Source of the DNA: Streptomyces sp. NBC_01460
GTDB taxonomy: Bacteria; Actinomycetota; Actinomycetes; Streptomycetales; Streptomycetaceae
DNA: 64,000 nt
Assembly: GCF_036227405.1 (NCBI RefSeq)
Contig: NZ_CP109473.1
Coordinates: 310,001-374,000 of the forward strand
Direction of reading: 5' to 3'
Made by a program: the position numbers and the translations under genes. Below are positions 7,320-15,528 of this stretch, piece by piece; positions within the stretch are counted from its first letter, which is position 1, and each line of letters begins with the position of its first letter. The notes below the pieces were generated by a model, which saw only the letters and a list, made by a program, of their open reading frames with translations, did not search any database and was not told where the DNA came from.

Positions 7320-8600
7320 GTGCGCCGCAACCGGAGACCGAACGCCCATGTCCTCCCCGTACGCCGAGGAGCGGCCGTCATCGCGTCACTGTCGGCCGTC
7401 GTGGCTCTGACCCTCACGGCCGGACCGGCCGCCGCCCGCGACGGCGTGCCCGACGACGCCCCTCTCGGGGCCGTCAGCTGGCGGGCGGACCTGTCCGCGC
7501 CGGCAGCGGACGCGACGAATCTCAGCCGCGCCGACGGTGGACTACGCCTCCACGACACCCGCCGGAGGCCCGCTTCCTCCCGCTCCGCCCAAGGGCAGGG
7601 CACGGTCCTGCTCCCCGTACGCGTACTCGACCGCGCCATCGACCGGATCGCCTCCGACCTCGATGCCACCGTCCCCGGCGGAGCCCAGGTCGCCGTCGAC
7701 GTGCGCGGGCGGGACGGGCTGGGCCGGTGGACCGAATGGCGCGAGGCTCGCGAGGGAGGCCCCGCCCGGCTGCCGCGGGCCGTCACGCGTGTGCAGACCC
7801 GGATCACCCTGATCGCCGCGCCGGACGGCACAGCGCCGACCGTCAGCGCCCTGCGCCTGACCGCCGAACTCGACGGCACGCCCCACGAGGCAGCGGCCGC
7901 GGAAGCCCTCACGGCCACTGTCTACGCGACCCGGGAGGGCCTGGTCGGCGGCACCACTGCGAACGGGCATGTGATCGTCCCGAACGACCACTTCGTGGCG
8001 CTGCCCTCCCGGCGCGGCCTCTCCCCGAAGGGCAGCGGGCAGTACTCGGTGCGCGTCTGCGGACCGGTGCGCTGCGAGACCGCCCCGGTGTGGGACGTCG
8101 GGCCGTGGAACACCCGTGACGACTACTGGAATCCGTCGTCCGTCCGCGAGTCCTTCAAGGACCTGCCGCAGGGCAGGCCCGAGGCACAGGCCGCCTACCA
8201 GAACGGCTACAACGGCGGGTTGGACGGGTCCGGCCGCCGGGTGCTCAACCCGGCAGGCATAGACCTGGCCGACGGAACCTTCTACAACGTCGGCCTGAAC
8301 AACAACGGCTGGGTGACCGTCACCTACCTGTGGACAGGCACCGGCGCACCGACCACGTCGTTCCCGACCTGGGGCACCGCCGTCAACATCCGCCAGCAGC
8401 CCACCAGCGCCTCCACCCGCGTCGCACAGCTCCCCGGCCCCACCACGGTGCGCGTGCAGTGCCAGGTGCACGGCCAGCTCGTCGAGGCCGACGGCCACAG
8501 CAACGACGCGTGGTCCTACCTGCCCGACTACGGGGGGTACATCTCGAACATCTTCATCGACGTCGCGGACAGCTGGCTGCCCGGCGTACCGAACTGCTGA
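7320..8600 (+). CDS. Secreted protein of unknown function with C-terminal SH3-like domain
   Basis: This 426-residue protein has a Sec signal (about residues 12-40, ending TAGPAAA). Residues ~45-190 form a beta-rich domain I do not recognise. Residues ~200-340 contain two cysteines in VCGPVRCE, then VWDVGPWN, DDYWNP and NPAGIDLADG; this hints at a double-psi beta-barrel (RlpA/expansin-like) fold, which is inference only. The C-terminal ~77 residues are the same SH3-like module as in the two preceding proteins. The GTG at 7320 follows GAAGGAGG at 7306-7313. It probably forms a two-gene operon with the serine hydrolase and acts at the cell wall. Confidence 0.65.
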   Translation: MRRNRRPNAHVLPVRRGAAVIASLSAVVALTLTAGPAAARDGVPDDAPLGAVSWRADLSAPAADATNLSRADGGLRLHDTRRRPASSRSAQGQGTVLLPVRVLDRAIDRIASDLDATVPGGAQVAVDVRGRDGLGRWTEWREAREGGPARLPRAVTRVQTRITLIAAPDGTAPTVSALRLTAELDGTPHEAAAAEALTATVYATREGLVGGTTANGHVIVPNDHFVALPSRRGLSPKGSGQYSVRVCGPVRCETAPVWDVGPWNTRDDYWNPSSVRESFKDLPQGRPEAQAAYQNGYNGGLDGSGRRVLNPAGIDLADGTFYNVGLNNNGWVTVTYLWTGTGAPTTSFPTWGTAVNIRQQPTSASTRVAQLPGPTTVRVQCQVHGQLVEADGHSNDAWSYLPDYGGYISNIFIDVADSWLPGVPNC

Positions 8601-8620
8601 TCCCCCTCCCGTCCTGATTC

Positions 8621-8648
8621 ACGGACCCGCGCACCCGCGCGGGTCCGT
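8621..8648 (+). terminator. 12-bp stem-loop terminator
   Basis: ACGGACCCGCGC (8621-8632) pairs perfectly with GCGCGGGTCCGT (8637-8648) around an ACCC loop, 20 bases after the stop of the SH3-domain protein. Confidence 0.8.
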
Positions 8649-8757
8649 CGGCGCGTGTGCGCGAGTGCCTCACCCACCGGAAAAGGGAGCGCGGAAGCGG
8701 GCGGACCACTGGCAGGATGGCCACGCCCACCGTCTCCGTGGAAGGACCCGACACACC

Positions 8758-9165
8758 GTGGCTCGTGCCGTCACCCTGATCCGTTCCGCCTCCCTGTCCG
8801 GGGTCGCCGAGTACGCCTACGCGGCGACGGCGCCCGCCGAGTCACGCCTCATCTTCCTCGCCGGGGCGTGCCCGCTGAACGAGGACGGCTCCACGGCGGC
8901 GGTCGGGGACTACGCCGGCCAGGCGGCGAAGGCGGTCGAGAACATGCGCATCGCTCTCGCCGACGCCGGCGCGACGCTCCAGGACGTCATCAGCACACGG
9001 GTTCTCGTCGCCTCGGCGCGCCAGGAGGACCTGGGGACGGCCTGGAAGGTGGTCCGGGACTCGTTCGCCGACCACGACGTGCCCAGCACCCTGATGGGCG
9101 TCACCGTGCTCGGCTACACGGACCAGCTCGTCGAGATCGAGGCTGTCGCCGCGGTGCTCGACTGA
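8758..9165 (+). CDS. RidA family protein
   Basis: This 135-residue protein has the length of the RidA/YjgF/UK114 family and its pattern: FLAGACPLN early, DYAGQAAKAVENMRIALADAGATLQDV in the central helix, and a late V-E-I-E-A strand. RidA proteins hydrolyse reactive enamine/imine intermediates released by PLP enzymes. The canonical substrate-binding arginine (usually IPxR) is not obvious here, so this may be an Rid subgroup without deaminase activity. The GTG at 8758 is preceded by GGAAGGA at 8740-8746. It is a single gene flanked by strong terminators on both sides. Confidence 0.8.
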   Translation: MARAVTLIRSASLSGVAEYAYAATAPAESRLIFLAGACPLNEDGSTAAVGDYAGQAAKAVENMRIALADAGATLQDVISTRVLVASARQEDLGTAWKVVRDSFADHDVPSTLMGVTVLGYTDQLVEIEAVAAVLD

Positions 9166-9193
9166 GTACCACGGCGACACGTTCGCCCGCGCC

Positions 9194-9225
9194 CCGGCGC
9201 GGCGGTGCCGGCACCGCCGCGCCGG
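9194..9225. terminator. 32-base perfect palindrome, bidirectional terminator
   Basis: Bases 9194-9209 are the exact reverse complement of 9210-9225. As RNA this folds into a stem of about 14 bp with a tight loop. It separates the convergent RidA and glycoside hydrolase genes. Confidence 0.8.
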
Positions 9226-9229
9226 TGGA

Positions 9230-11455
9230 TCAGCCCGGCCGCAGGGCGGCCCAGTCGATCTCGGCGTATCCCTGACCCTTGGTCAGCCGGATCCGGTTCG
9301 TGCCCCCGCGCAGGGTGACGCGCGCCGTGGCGGTCTTCGCCACGGCGTCCTGCCGGGCCGTCCCGAGCCACTCCCCTGTGGAGGGGTAGCTGATCCGGCC
9401 CGCGTCCACGCCGCCCACGGTGACGGTGTGGTCGGCCACGCCCGCCAGGCCGTTGGCGTATCCGACGTCCAGCAGATAGCTGCCGTCGCGGGGCGCGTCG
9501 ACCGTGAACTCCACCGCGCTCGTCGGACGGTCGATGCCTCCTACGAAGTCGGGGAACTCGTTCCACCGGTAGTGCCGGGTGGCCGCGTCCGTCACCGCGG
9601 CGTTCTCGGCCTCGTAGCGGTGGGTGTCCGGGCGGACGTCGATGTAGTCCAGCTCCGCGTGGCCGAGGCCTTTGGAGAGGGTGATCGTGTTGCTGCCCGC
9701 CGACAGTGCCACGCGTGCGGTCGACGTACGCATCGTGGTGTTCGCCCAGCCGCCGGTGGCCTCGTACTCCACCTCCCCCTGCCGCTCGCTCCCGACGGTG
9801 ACGGTGTGACTCGCCGGTCCTGTGGTGCCGTTGGCGTAGCGCACGGTCATCGTGTGGATCCCCGCCTTCGCCGCCTCCACGGTGAAGGCGACGGAGCTGT
9901 CCGCGCGATCGATCCCGCCGACGTAGCCGCGCCCCGACGCCTGCGCCGTGTCGCTGCCCAGATGGGTCACGACGCCGGTGCCCCGCGCGTCCTCGGCCTC
10001 GTACTTGCCGGGGCGGGCGGTTGGCGAGGACGCGGGCCGCACCGTGATCCGGTACCCGTTGAGCCGTTCCATCCGGCGGATCGGGACGGTCAGGTGACCG
10101 CCGGCATCCAGGGTGAGCACCTTGTCGTACATGTTGTACGGGGCGCTCTGGGGGTCTCCGGCGCGGTCCGGCCTCTTGTCGGTGGCCAGCGGGTCGGTGG
10201 TCCACAGGGCGTAGTCCACGCTGACCCTGACCTGTGGCCCCAGGCCCCGGGCGGCCAGCCCGAGCAGCCTCACGTCGATGTCCCCGTCGTCGCCGCCCGC
10301 CAGGACTGTCACCGTCCGCGCGTCGGGGTCCCAGGAAGCGACACCGTCGGCCGCCTGGTAGTGGCGGGTGTCCCAGCGGCTGACGGCGATCTGGGTCCCG
10401 CGCATCTCACGGAACCAGTTCATGGCGTACCAGCCGCCGTTGGGCCGCAGGCCGTCCGCCGTGCGGCGCAGGGTGTTCCCGAGGAGACCGGGGTTGGTGT
10501 AGATGCCCATGGCCGCGGAGTCGACCCCGTAGCGCGCGAACTCCGCCCAGTGTTTGATCATCGTGCCGGGCACACCTTCGAACTCGCCGTTGCCCGGGCC
10601 GTACTCCTCGATCATCACAGGGCGGGGCGAGATGCCGAGCTCCCTCTCCAGGGGCCGGTAGTAGCGGGTCAGTGTCTCGGGTACATCTCCCGGGCTGGGC
10701 CCCAGGCTGTGCCAGCCGATGATGTCCGGGAGGGTCCCGGTGTTCTTCGCGTTGACGAGGAAGGCCCGCATCCGGGGCTGGCGGTCGGCGGACTCCCAGG
10801 GGTTGTAGTGCTCGTAGTTGGGGCCCATGACCTTCACCGTGGGGTCGGTGGCGCGGATGCGTCGCACGGTCTCGGTCCAGAGCCAGTTGACCTTGGCGTC
10901 GTACGTGGCACCCTGGACCCTCGGGTCCGTCATGAACGGGCTGTCCGCCCGCGGGCCCAGCTTGTTGTCCGGTTCGTTGAGCGGTGCGACGGAGTGGAGC
11001 ACGTCCTTGTACTTCTGGATGGAGCGGGTCGCGCTGTCGACCTTGCCCATCCAGTCCTCGACGCCCTTCCAGACGTAGGGCCAGCCGCCCATGAGGTCGT
11101 TGTAACGGGCGACCATCTTCACCCCCGTGCCGCGCAGCCTGCCGGCCACGGCCTCGGTGGAGCTCGGATAGGAGGTGTCGCCGTCCAGGCTCTGGTGCTG
11201 GGAGAGCAGCACCTGCGACCCGTCGGCGAGCGTGGCGGGAGTGTCCGGGGTGGTCGTGACACCGAAGAGAGTGCCGAGCCCGGCCTTCTTCAGGGAGCCG
11301 GACTGCTGCCCGGTGTCCACGGTGATGACCTCCGGCTCCTCCGCAGCCGCCCGCGTGGGGCCGGGGCTCCTGCCGGCCGCCGGGCCGGAGAGGGACACCG
11401 CGAGCGCCGCCGAGGCGAGCAATGCGGTCAGCCGCAGTCCGCCGCGGGCGCTCAC
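9230..11455 (-). CDS. Secreted clan GH-A glycoside hydrolase with two CBM6/35-like domains
   Basis: This 741-residue protein has a signal peptide (residues ~8-28) and a catalytic (beta/alpha)8-type domain to about residue 470. The acid/base is probably E161 in LNEPDN and the nucleophile E283 or E284 in MIEEYGPG, a clan A arrangement reminiscent of GH39; family assignment is uncertain. Two carbohydrate-binding modules follow: GKYEAEDA (about 485-610) and HRYEAENA (about 612-741), each with the YEAE start and DYIDVR/EIDWAALR end of CBM6/35. Its GTG start overlaps the TGA stop of the GH12 gene (GTGA), so translation is coupled. The likely substrate is a plant beta-glycan. Confidence 0.8.
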   Translation of the reverse strand: MSARGGLRLTALLASAALAVSLSGPAAGRSPGPTRAAAEEPEVITVDTGQQSGSLKKAGLGTLFGVTTTPDTPATLADGSQVLLSQHQSLDGDTSYPSSTEAVAGRLRGTGVKMVARYNDLMGGWPYVWKGVEDWMGKVDSATRSIQKYKDVLHSVAPLNEPDNKLGPRADSPFMTDPRVQGATYDAKVNWLWTETVRRIRATDPTVKVMGPNYEHYNPWESADRQPRMRAFLVNAKNTGTLPDIIGWHSLGPSPGDVPETLTRYYRPLERELGISPRPVMIEEYGPGNGEFEGVPGTMIKHWAEFARYGVDSAAMGIYTNPGLLGNTLRRTADGLRPNGGWYAMNWFREMRGTQIAVSRWDTRHYQAADGVASWDPDARTVTVLAGGDDGDIDVRLLGLAARGLGPQVRVSVDYALWTTDPLATDKRPDRAGDPQSAPYNMYDKVLTLDAGGHLTVPIRRMERLNGYRITVRPASSPTARPGKYEAEDARGTGVVTHLGSDTAQASGRGYVGGIDRADSSVAFTVEAAKAGIHTMTVRYANGTTGPASHTVTVGSERQGEVEYEATGGWANTTMRTSTARVALSAGSNTITLSKGLGHAELDYIDVRPDTHRYEAENAAVTDAATRHYRWNEFPDFVGGIDRPTSAVEFTVDAPRDGSYLLDVGYANGLAGVADHTVTVGGVDAGRISYPSTGEWLGTARQDAVAKTATARVTLRGGTNRIRLTKGQGYAEIDWAALRPG

Positions 11456-12642
11456 CTGACGTCCCACTTCATGTTCTCGCCGCCCCAGCAGTCCCAGATC
11501 TGGATCCGGGTGCCGTTGCCTGTCCCCTGGCCGGCTGCTTCGAGGCAGCGCCCGGAGTTGGGGTTGCGGAGCGTTCCGTCGCTGCCCCGGGTCCACTGCT
11601 GGTTGGCACCGCCCCAGCAGTCCCACAGTCCGACGCCGGAGCCGTTGGCGCGGGCGCCCGCTCCGCCCGCGACCTCCAGGCACTTGCCGAACGCCCGTAT
11701 CGTCCCGTCGGATGCGAGGGTCCACTGCTGGGGTGCCCCACCCCAGCAGTCCCAGAGGATCACCGGAGTGCCGTTGGCGCTGCTGCCGTTCGTGACGTCG
11801 AGGCAGCGCTTGCTCTGCCGCCCGACGACGGCCTTCGCGCTGCCCGCCGCGCCGTTCGCGGTGAAGGAGAAGTCGTCGACGGCGAGCCCCGCCCCGCCGA
11901 CCCAGGGCTCGAAGCCGGCCTGGACGCTGGTCAGGTACCAGGAGCTCTGGATCTGTCCCCGGGCCACGGCGTCGTCGGTGAACGACCGCACCGCGAAGTC
12001 CAGCGAGCCGGTTCCCGCGGTACGGACGTATGAGATGACGTTCCAGCCGATGTTGCCGACCCACACGTCCCAGTCGGCGCCTTCGAGCCGGGCGGTGGCG
12101 ACCTTCGAGCCGATCGGCTGAGGACGGCCGCGGTGATCCAGCCAGATCATGAGTTCGGCGCCGGTGTTCTGGCCGTCCGTCCGGGGGGTCGGGTCGAACC
12201 ACAGGTCGTAGGAGGCGTTCCACTCCCCCGAGGCGGGCCGTGTGATCGCCACCGAGCTGCGCGCCCCCGCGGCGTCGCTCACCCGGAGCGGAAGTCCGCT
12301 GCCGGTGGTGCAGTTGCCGTAGTGACAGCCCGCGTAGATCGACGGATACCCGGCGGGGACGTTGTTCGTGGGGTTGTTGTGATCGGCCGCGGTGACGGCG
12401 AACCCGCGGTCGCGGACCTCGACGCACTGGTGGGTCGACGCACCCCAGCGGTTGTTCTGAACGACGTAACGCCCCTGCTGGACGGCGGCGGAGGCGTACG
12501 GGTCGCACAGAGTCGTCGCCGCCGCCGCGGTGGGCGCCACAGCGAGGTACGCGCCGAACACGGCGGCCAGCAGGGACAGCAGGGCGGCCCAGGTACGGAG
12601 GGCGGTCGGAGCGCGGCTCGGGTTTCGCGGCTGCGTCGGCAA
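11452..12642 (-). CDS. GH12 endoglucanase / xyloglucanase with ricin-type CBM13
   Basis: This 396-residue protein has a signal peptide (to about residue 42), a GH12 domain (about 45-262) and a ricin-B-type lectin domain (about 265-396) with three QxW-type repeats. The GH12 nucleophile is E163 in ELMIW and the acid/base E245 in GFEPW. GH12 enzymes cut beta-1,4-glucan or xyloglucan internally. The start is judged to be TTG at 12642, with AAAGG eight bases upstream; no ATG or GTG lies closer to the signal peptide. A CebR-type operator lies 62 bases upstream, so induction by cello-oligosaccharides is expected. It is the first gene of a two-gene operon. Confidence 0.85.
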   Translation of the reverse strand: MPTQPRNPSRAPTALRTWAALLSLLAAVFGAYLAVAPTAAAATTLCDPYASAAVQQGRYVVQNNRWGASTHQCVEVRDRGFAVTAADHNNPTNNVPAGYPSIYAGCHYGNCTTGSGLPLRVSDAAGARSSVAITRPASGEWNASYDLWFDPTPRTDGQNTGAELMIWLDHRGRPQPIGSKVATARLEGADWDVWVGNIGWNVISYVRTAGTGSLDFAVRSFTDDAVARGQIQSSWYLTSVQAGFEPWVGGAGLAVDDFSFTANGAAGSAKAVVGRQSKRCLDVTNGSSANGTPVILWDCWGGAPQQWTLASDGTIRAFGKCLEVAGGAGARANGSGVGLWDCWGGANQQWTRGSDGTLRNPNSGRCLEAAGQGTGNGTRIQIWDCWGGENMKWDVR

Positions 12643-12703
12643 TGCATTCGCCTTTCTGCGCTGTGCCTCGGGAACGAGGCGAGGGGGGAAGTGCCCACCC
12701 TGG

Positions 12704-12717
12704 AGGGAGCGCTCCCA
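12704..12717. promoter_or_regulatory. CebR-type operator upstream of the GH12 operon
   Basis: AGGGAGCGCTCCCA matches the known CebR box TGGGAGCGCTCCCA at 13 of 14 positions. It is 62 bases upstream of the GH12 start. CebR is the LacI-family cellobiose/cellotriose-responsive repressor of cellulase genes in Streptomyces. Confidence 0.8.
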
Positions 12718-13036
12718 TGCGCCCTGAATTCTGCACACCGGCCACCGGCTCAGGAAGTCGCAGTCGGAATTCTTCGAATTCTCGACAGATCTACCGGTAG
12801 GAACGGCATCCGGTTTCGCGACCCGGTGGACGCTTTCGAGCCACCCTCGTGTAAGCGACGCCGGAGTTCGGCACAGCAACCCTTGGTGCTCTCTTCCGCC
12901 GAGCCGACTTCAAGTGGCCGGAATCCACCTTCCCCGTCTCGAAACCGAACGTCACGATTCCCGGCATTTCTTCCGGGAATGCGATGTGTGGCGCAAAGGA
13001 CTTCCGTCCCGGGCGAGGAGCTGCGACGTTCACCCG

Positions 13037-13054
13037 ATTGGGAGCGCTCCCAAT
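13037..13054. promoter_or_regulatory. Perfect CebR operator upstream of the GH5 gene
   Basis: ATTGGGAGCGCTCCCAAT is an 18-base perfect palindrome containing the exact CebR box TGGGAGCGCTCCCA at 13039-13052. It is 36 bases upstream of the GH5 start codon, where bound repressor would block transcription. The intervening 445-base divergent region (12643-13087) holds no gene. Confidence 0.9.
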
Positions 13055-13087
13055 CATTGCCGTTCTCCTGGACATCGGAAGGTGCCC

Positions 13088-15466
13088 GTGAATCTCCTCA
13101 GAAGACGTCCGCCGCTGGCGGTACTCACGGCCGTGGTGGCCTGCCTCCTGGCGGCCGCACCGGCCGTCGTCGCCCCTCCCGCCGCCGCCCGGGTCGCCCC
13201 GACAGCGGGGCAGGCTCCCGCAGCCGCCTCCCCCGCCGGCAGCGGGACGGCCGCGGCCGTCCCGGCCAAGGACTGGCTGCACACCCAGGGCAATCAGATC
13301 GTCGACGCGAACGGTGACAAGGTCTGGCTGACCGGCACCAACTGGTTCGGCTTCAACGCCACCGAACGCGTCTTCCACGGCCTGTGGTCGGGCAACATCA
13401 CAGAGATCACGAGGTCGATGGCCGAGCGGGGCATCAACATCGTGCGGGTGCCCGTCTCCACCCAGTTGCTCCTTGAGTGGAGGAGCGGCCAGGCGACCGT
13501 CCCCAGCGCCGTCAACACCTACGCCAACCCGGAGCTGAAGGGCCTCACCAGCCTGGGCGTCTTCGACCACTGGCTCGACCTCTGCGAGCAGTACGGCATC
13601 AAGGTGATGCTCGACGTGCACAGCGCCGAGGCCGACAACTCGGGCCACATCCACCCGGTGTGGTGGAAGGGCGCCGTCACCACCGAGCAGTTCTACACGG
13701 CCTGGGAGTGGGTGACCGCCCGCTACAAGGACGACGACACGATCGTCGCGATGGACGTCAAGAACGAGCCCCACGGGAAGCAGACCGAGAGCCCGCGGGC
13801 CAAGTGGGACGGGTCCACCGACCAGGACAACTTCAAGTACGCCTGCCAGACGGCGGGCCGGCGCATCCTCGCGGTCAACCCGAACGTCCTGGTCCTGTGC
13901 GAGGGCATCGAGATCTACCCGAAGGCCGGCAGGTCCTGGTCCTCGCAGACCGAGGGCGACTACCACTTCAACTGGTGGGGAGGGAACCTGCGCGGGGCGA
14001 AGGACCACCCCGTCGACCTCGGCTCCCAGCAGGACCAGCTCGTCTACTCCCCGCACGACTACGGGCCCCTGGTCTTCCAGCAGCCCTGGTTCCAGGGCGA
14101 GTGGAACCGCACCACACTGGAGCGCGACGTCTGGGATCCCAACTGGCTCTACCTCCACAAGGAGAACATCTCGCCCCTGCTGATGGGCGAGTGGGGCGGC
14201 TTCCTCGACAACGGCCCCAACCAGAAGTGGATGACGGCGCTGCGCGACCTGATCGCCGAGCGGAGGATCCATCAGACCTTCTGGTGCCTGAACCCCAACT
14301 CCGGTGACACCGGCGGACTCCTCCTCAACGACTGGAAGACCTGGGACGAGGCGAAGTACGCGCTGCTGAAGCCCACGCTCTGGCAGAGCGGGGGCAAGTT
14401 CGTGAGCCTCGACCACCAGGTCCGGCTCGGCGGCTCCACGGCCACGACCGGCATCAGCCTCGGCGACCTCTACGGCGATCAGCCGCCCGCCGGTGACGAG
14501 CAGGCGCCGTCGGCCCCGGCCGGGCTCGTCGCGACGGCCAGGACGTCGACCTCCGTCACGCTCGGCTGGACGGCGTCCACCGACAACGTGGCCGTGACCG
14601 GCTACGACGTCTACCGCGGCACCACCAAGGTGGCCACCGTCACCACGCCCGGCCACACCGACACGGGGCTGACTCCCGCCACCGCGTACTCCTACACCGT
14701 CCGGGCCAGGGACGCGGCGGGCAACACCTCTTCGGCGTCGTCCGCGCTGAGTGTCACCACACAGACGGGTGGCACCACCGACACGACACCGCCCGGCGTC
14801 CCCTCCGGACTGGTCAGCACCGGCCGGACGGCCTCCAGCGTGGGGCTGCGGTGGAACGCGGCCGGCGACGAGCCGGGCGGCAGCGGCCTCGCGTCGTACA
14901 GCGTGCTGCGTGACGGGGTGGCCGTCGGAACCGCCACAGGCACGACGTACACGGACACGGGCCTTTCGGCATCCACGGCGTACAGCTACACCGTCAGGGC
15001 CCGGGACGTGGCCGGCAACACCTCTGCGGCCTCCGCTCCGCTCGTGGTCAGCACTTCGGCCGCAGGAGGCAACGGCACGCTGCTGTCCCAGGGGAAGAAC
15101 GCCTGGGCCTCCTCCTCGGAGAGCGGCGCCACCTCGCCCGACAGGGCGGTGGACGGGGACGGTTCGACCCGCTGGAGCAGCACCTTCCAGGACAACCAGT
15201 GGATCAATGTGGACCTGGGGTCGCGGAGGACGGTGACCCGGGTCGTGCTCGACTGGGAGGCCGCTTACGCGAAGGGCTACCGGGTGCAGGTGACGGACGA
15301 CCCCGCGTTCGCGACGTGGACGGACCTCCACTCGACGACGACCGGTGACGGCGGCACCGACACCCTCGACGTCTCCGGCACGGGCCGCTACGTCAGGGTG
15401 CTGGGCCAGACCAGGGCAACCCCCTACGGCGTCTCGCTGTACGAGTTCCAGGTCTACGGGCAGTGA
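13088..15466 (+). CDS. Secreted GH5 beta-glycanase with two FN3 domains and a CBM32-like module
   Basis: This 792-residue protein has a signal peptide (to about residue 36), a GH5 domain (about 55-450) with acid/base E227 in DVKNEPHG and nucleophile E368 in MGEWGG, two fibronectin type III domains (about 470-560 and 570-655), and a C-terminal F5/8-type (CBM32-like) domain starting near TLLSQGKNAWA. The catalytic part resembles actinobacterial endo-beta-1,4-glucanases. FN3 modules act as spacers and the last domain binds sugar. The GTG at 13088 follows GGAAGG at 13077-13082. A perfect CebR box precedes it, so it should be co-induced with the divergent GH12 operon. Confidence 0.9.
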   Translation: MNLLRRRPPLAVLTAVVACLLAAAPAVVAPPAAARVAPTAGQAPAAASPAGSGTAAAVPAKDWLHTQGNQIVDANGDKVWLTGTNWFGFNATERVFHGLWSGNITEITRSMAERGINIVRVPVSTQLLLEWRSGQATVPSAVNTYANPELKGLTSLGVFDHWLDLCEQYGIKVMLDVHSAEADNSGHIHPVWWKGAVTTEQFYTAWEWVTARYKDDDTIVAMDVKNEPHGKQTESPRAKWDGSTDQDNFKYACQTAGRRILAVNPNVLVLCEGIEIYPKAGRSWSSQTEGDYHFNWWGGNLRGAKDHPVDLGSQQDQLVYSPHDYGPLVFQQPWFQGEWNRTTLERDVWDPNWLYLHKENISPLLMGEWGGFLDNGPNQKWMTALRDLIAERRIHQTFWCLNPNSGDTGGLLLNDWKTWDEAKYALLKPTLWQSGGKFVSLDHQVRLGGSTATTGISLGDLYGDQPPAGDEQAPSAPAGLVATARTSTSVTLGWTASTDNVAVTGYDVYRGTTKVATVTTPGHTDTGLTPATAYSYTVRARDAAGNTSSASSALSVTTQTGGTTDTTPPGVPSGLVSTGRTASSVGLRWNAAGDEPGGSGLASYSVLRDGVAVGTATGTTYTDTGLSASTAYSYTVRARDVAGNTSAASAPLVVSTSAAGGNGTLLSQGKNAWASSSESGATSPDRAVDGDGSTRWSSTFQDNQWINVDLGSRRTVTRVVLDWEAAYAKGYRVQVTDDPAFATWTDLHSTTTGDGGTDTLDVSGTGRYVRVLGQTRATPYGVSLYEFQVYGQ

Positions 15467-15482
15467 TCCCTCGCCGGTGAAC

Positions 15483-15510
15483 CGTGGGGCCGGCGACGGC
15501 CGGCCCCACG
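15483..15510. terminator. Stem-loop terminator between convergent genes
   Basis: CGTGGGGCCGG (15483-15493) pairs perfectly with CCGGCCCCACG (15500-15510) around a six-base loop, 16 bases after the GH5 stop codon and before the convergent LacI gene end. Confidence 0.75.
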
Positions 15511-15528
15511 GGCATGTTCATCCCGGGT

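Noticed and set aside
9428..12121. 897-codon plus-strand frame opposite the GH12 and clan A hydrolase genes
   Set aside because: The minus-strand genes have signal peptides, catalytic motifs and CBMs; the antisense product has none.
11456..12745. N-terminal extension of the clan A hydrolase frame into the GH12 gene
   Set aside because: The extension is a shadow of GH12. The signal peptide and coupled GTG start at 11455 define the real protein.
12791..15331. 846-codon minus frame opposite the GH5 gene
   Set aside because: GH5 with FN3 and CBM32-like domains is clearly coded on the plus strand.
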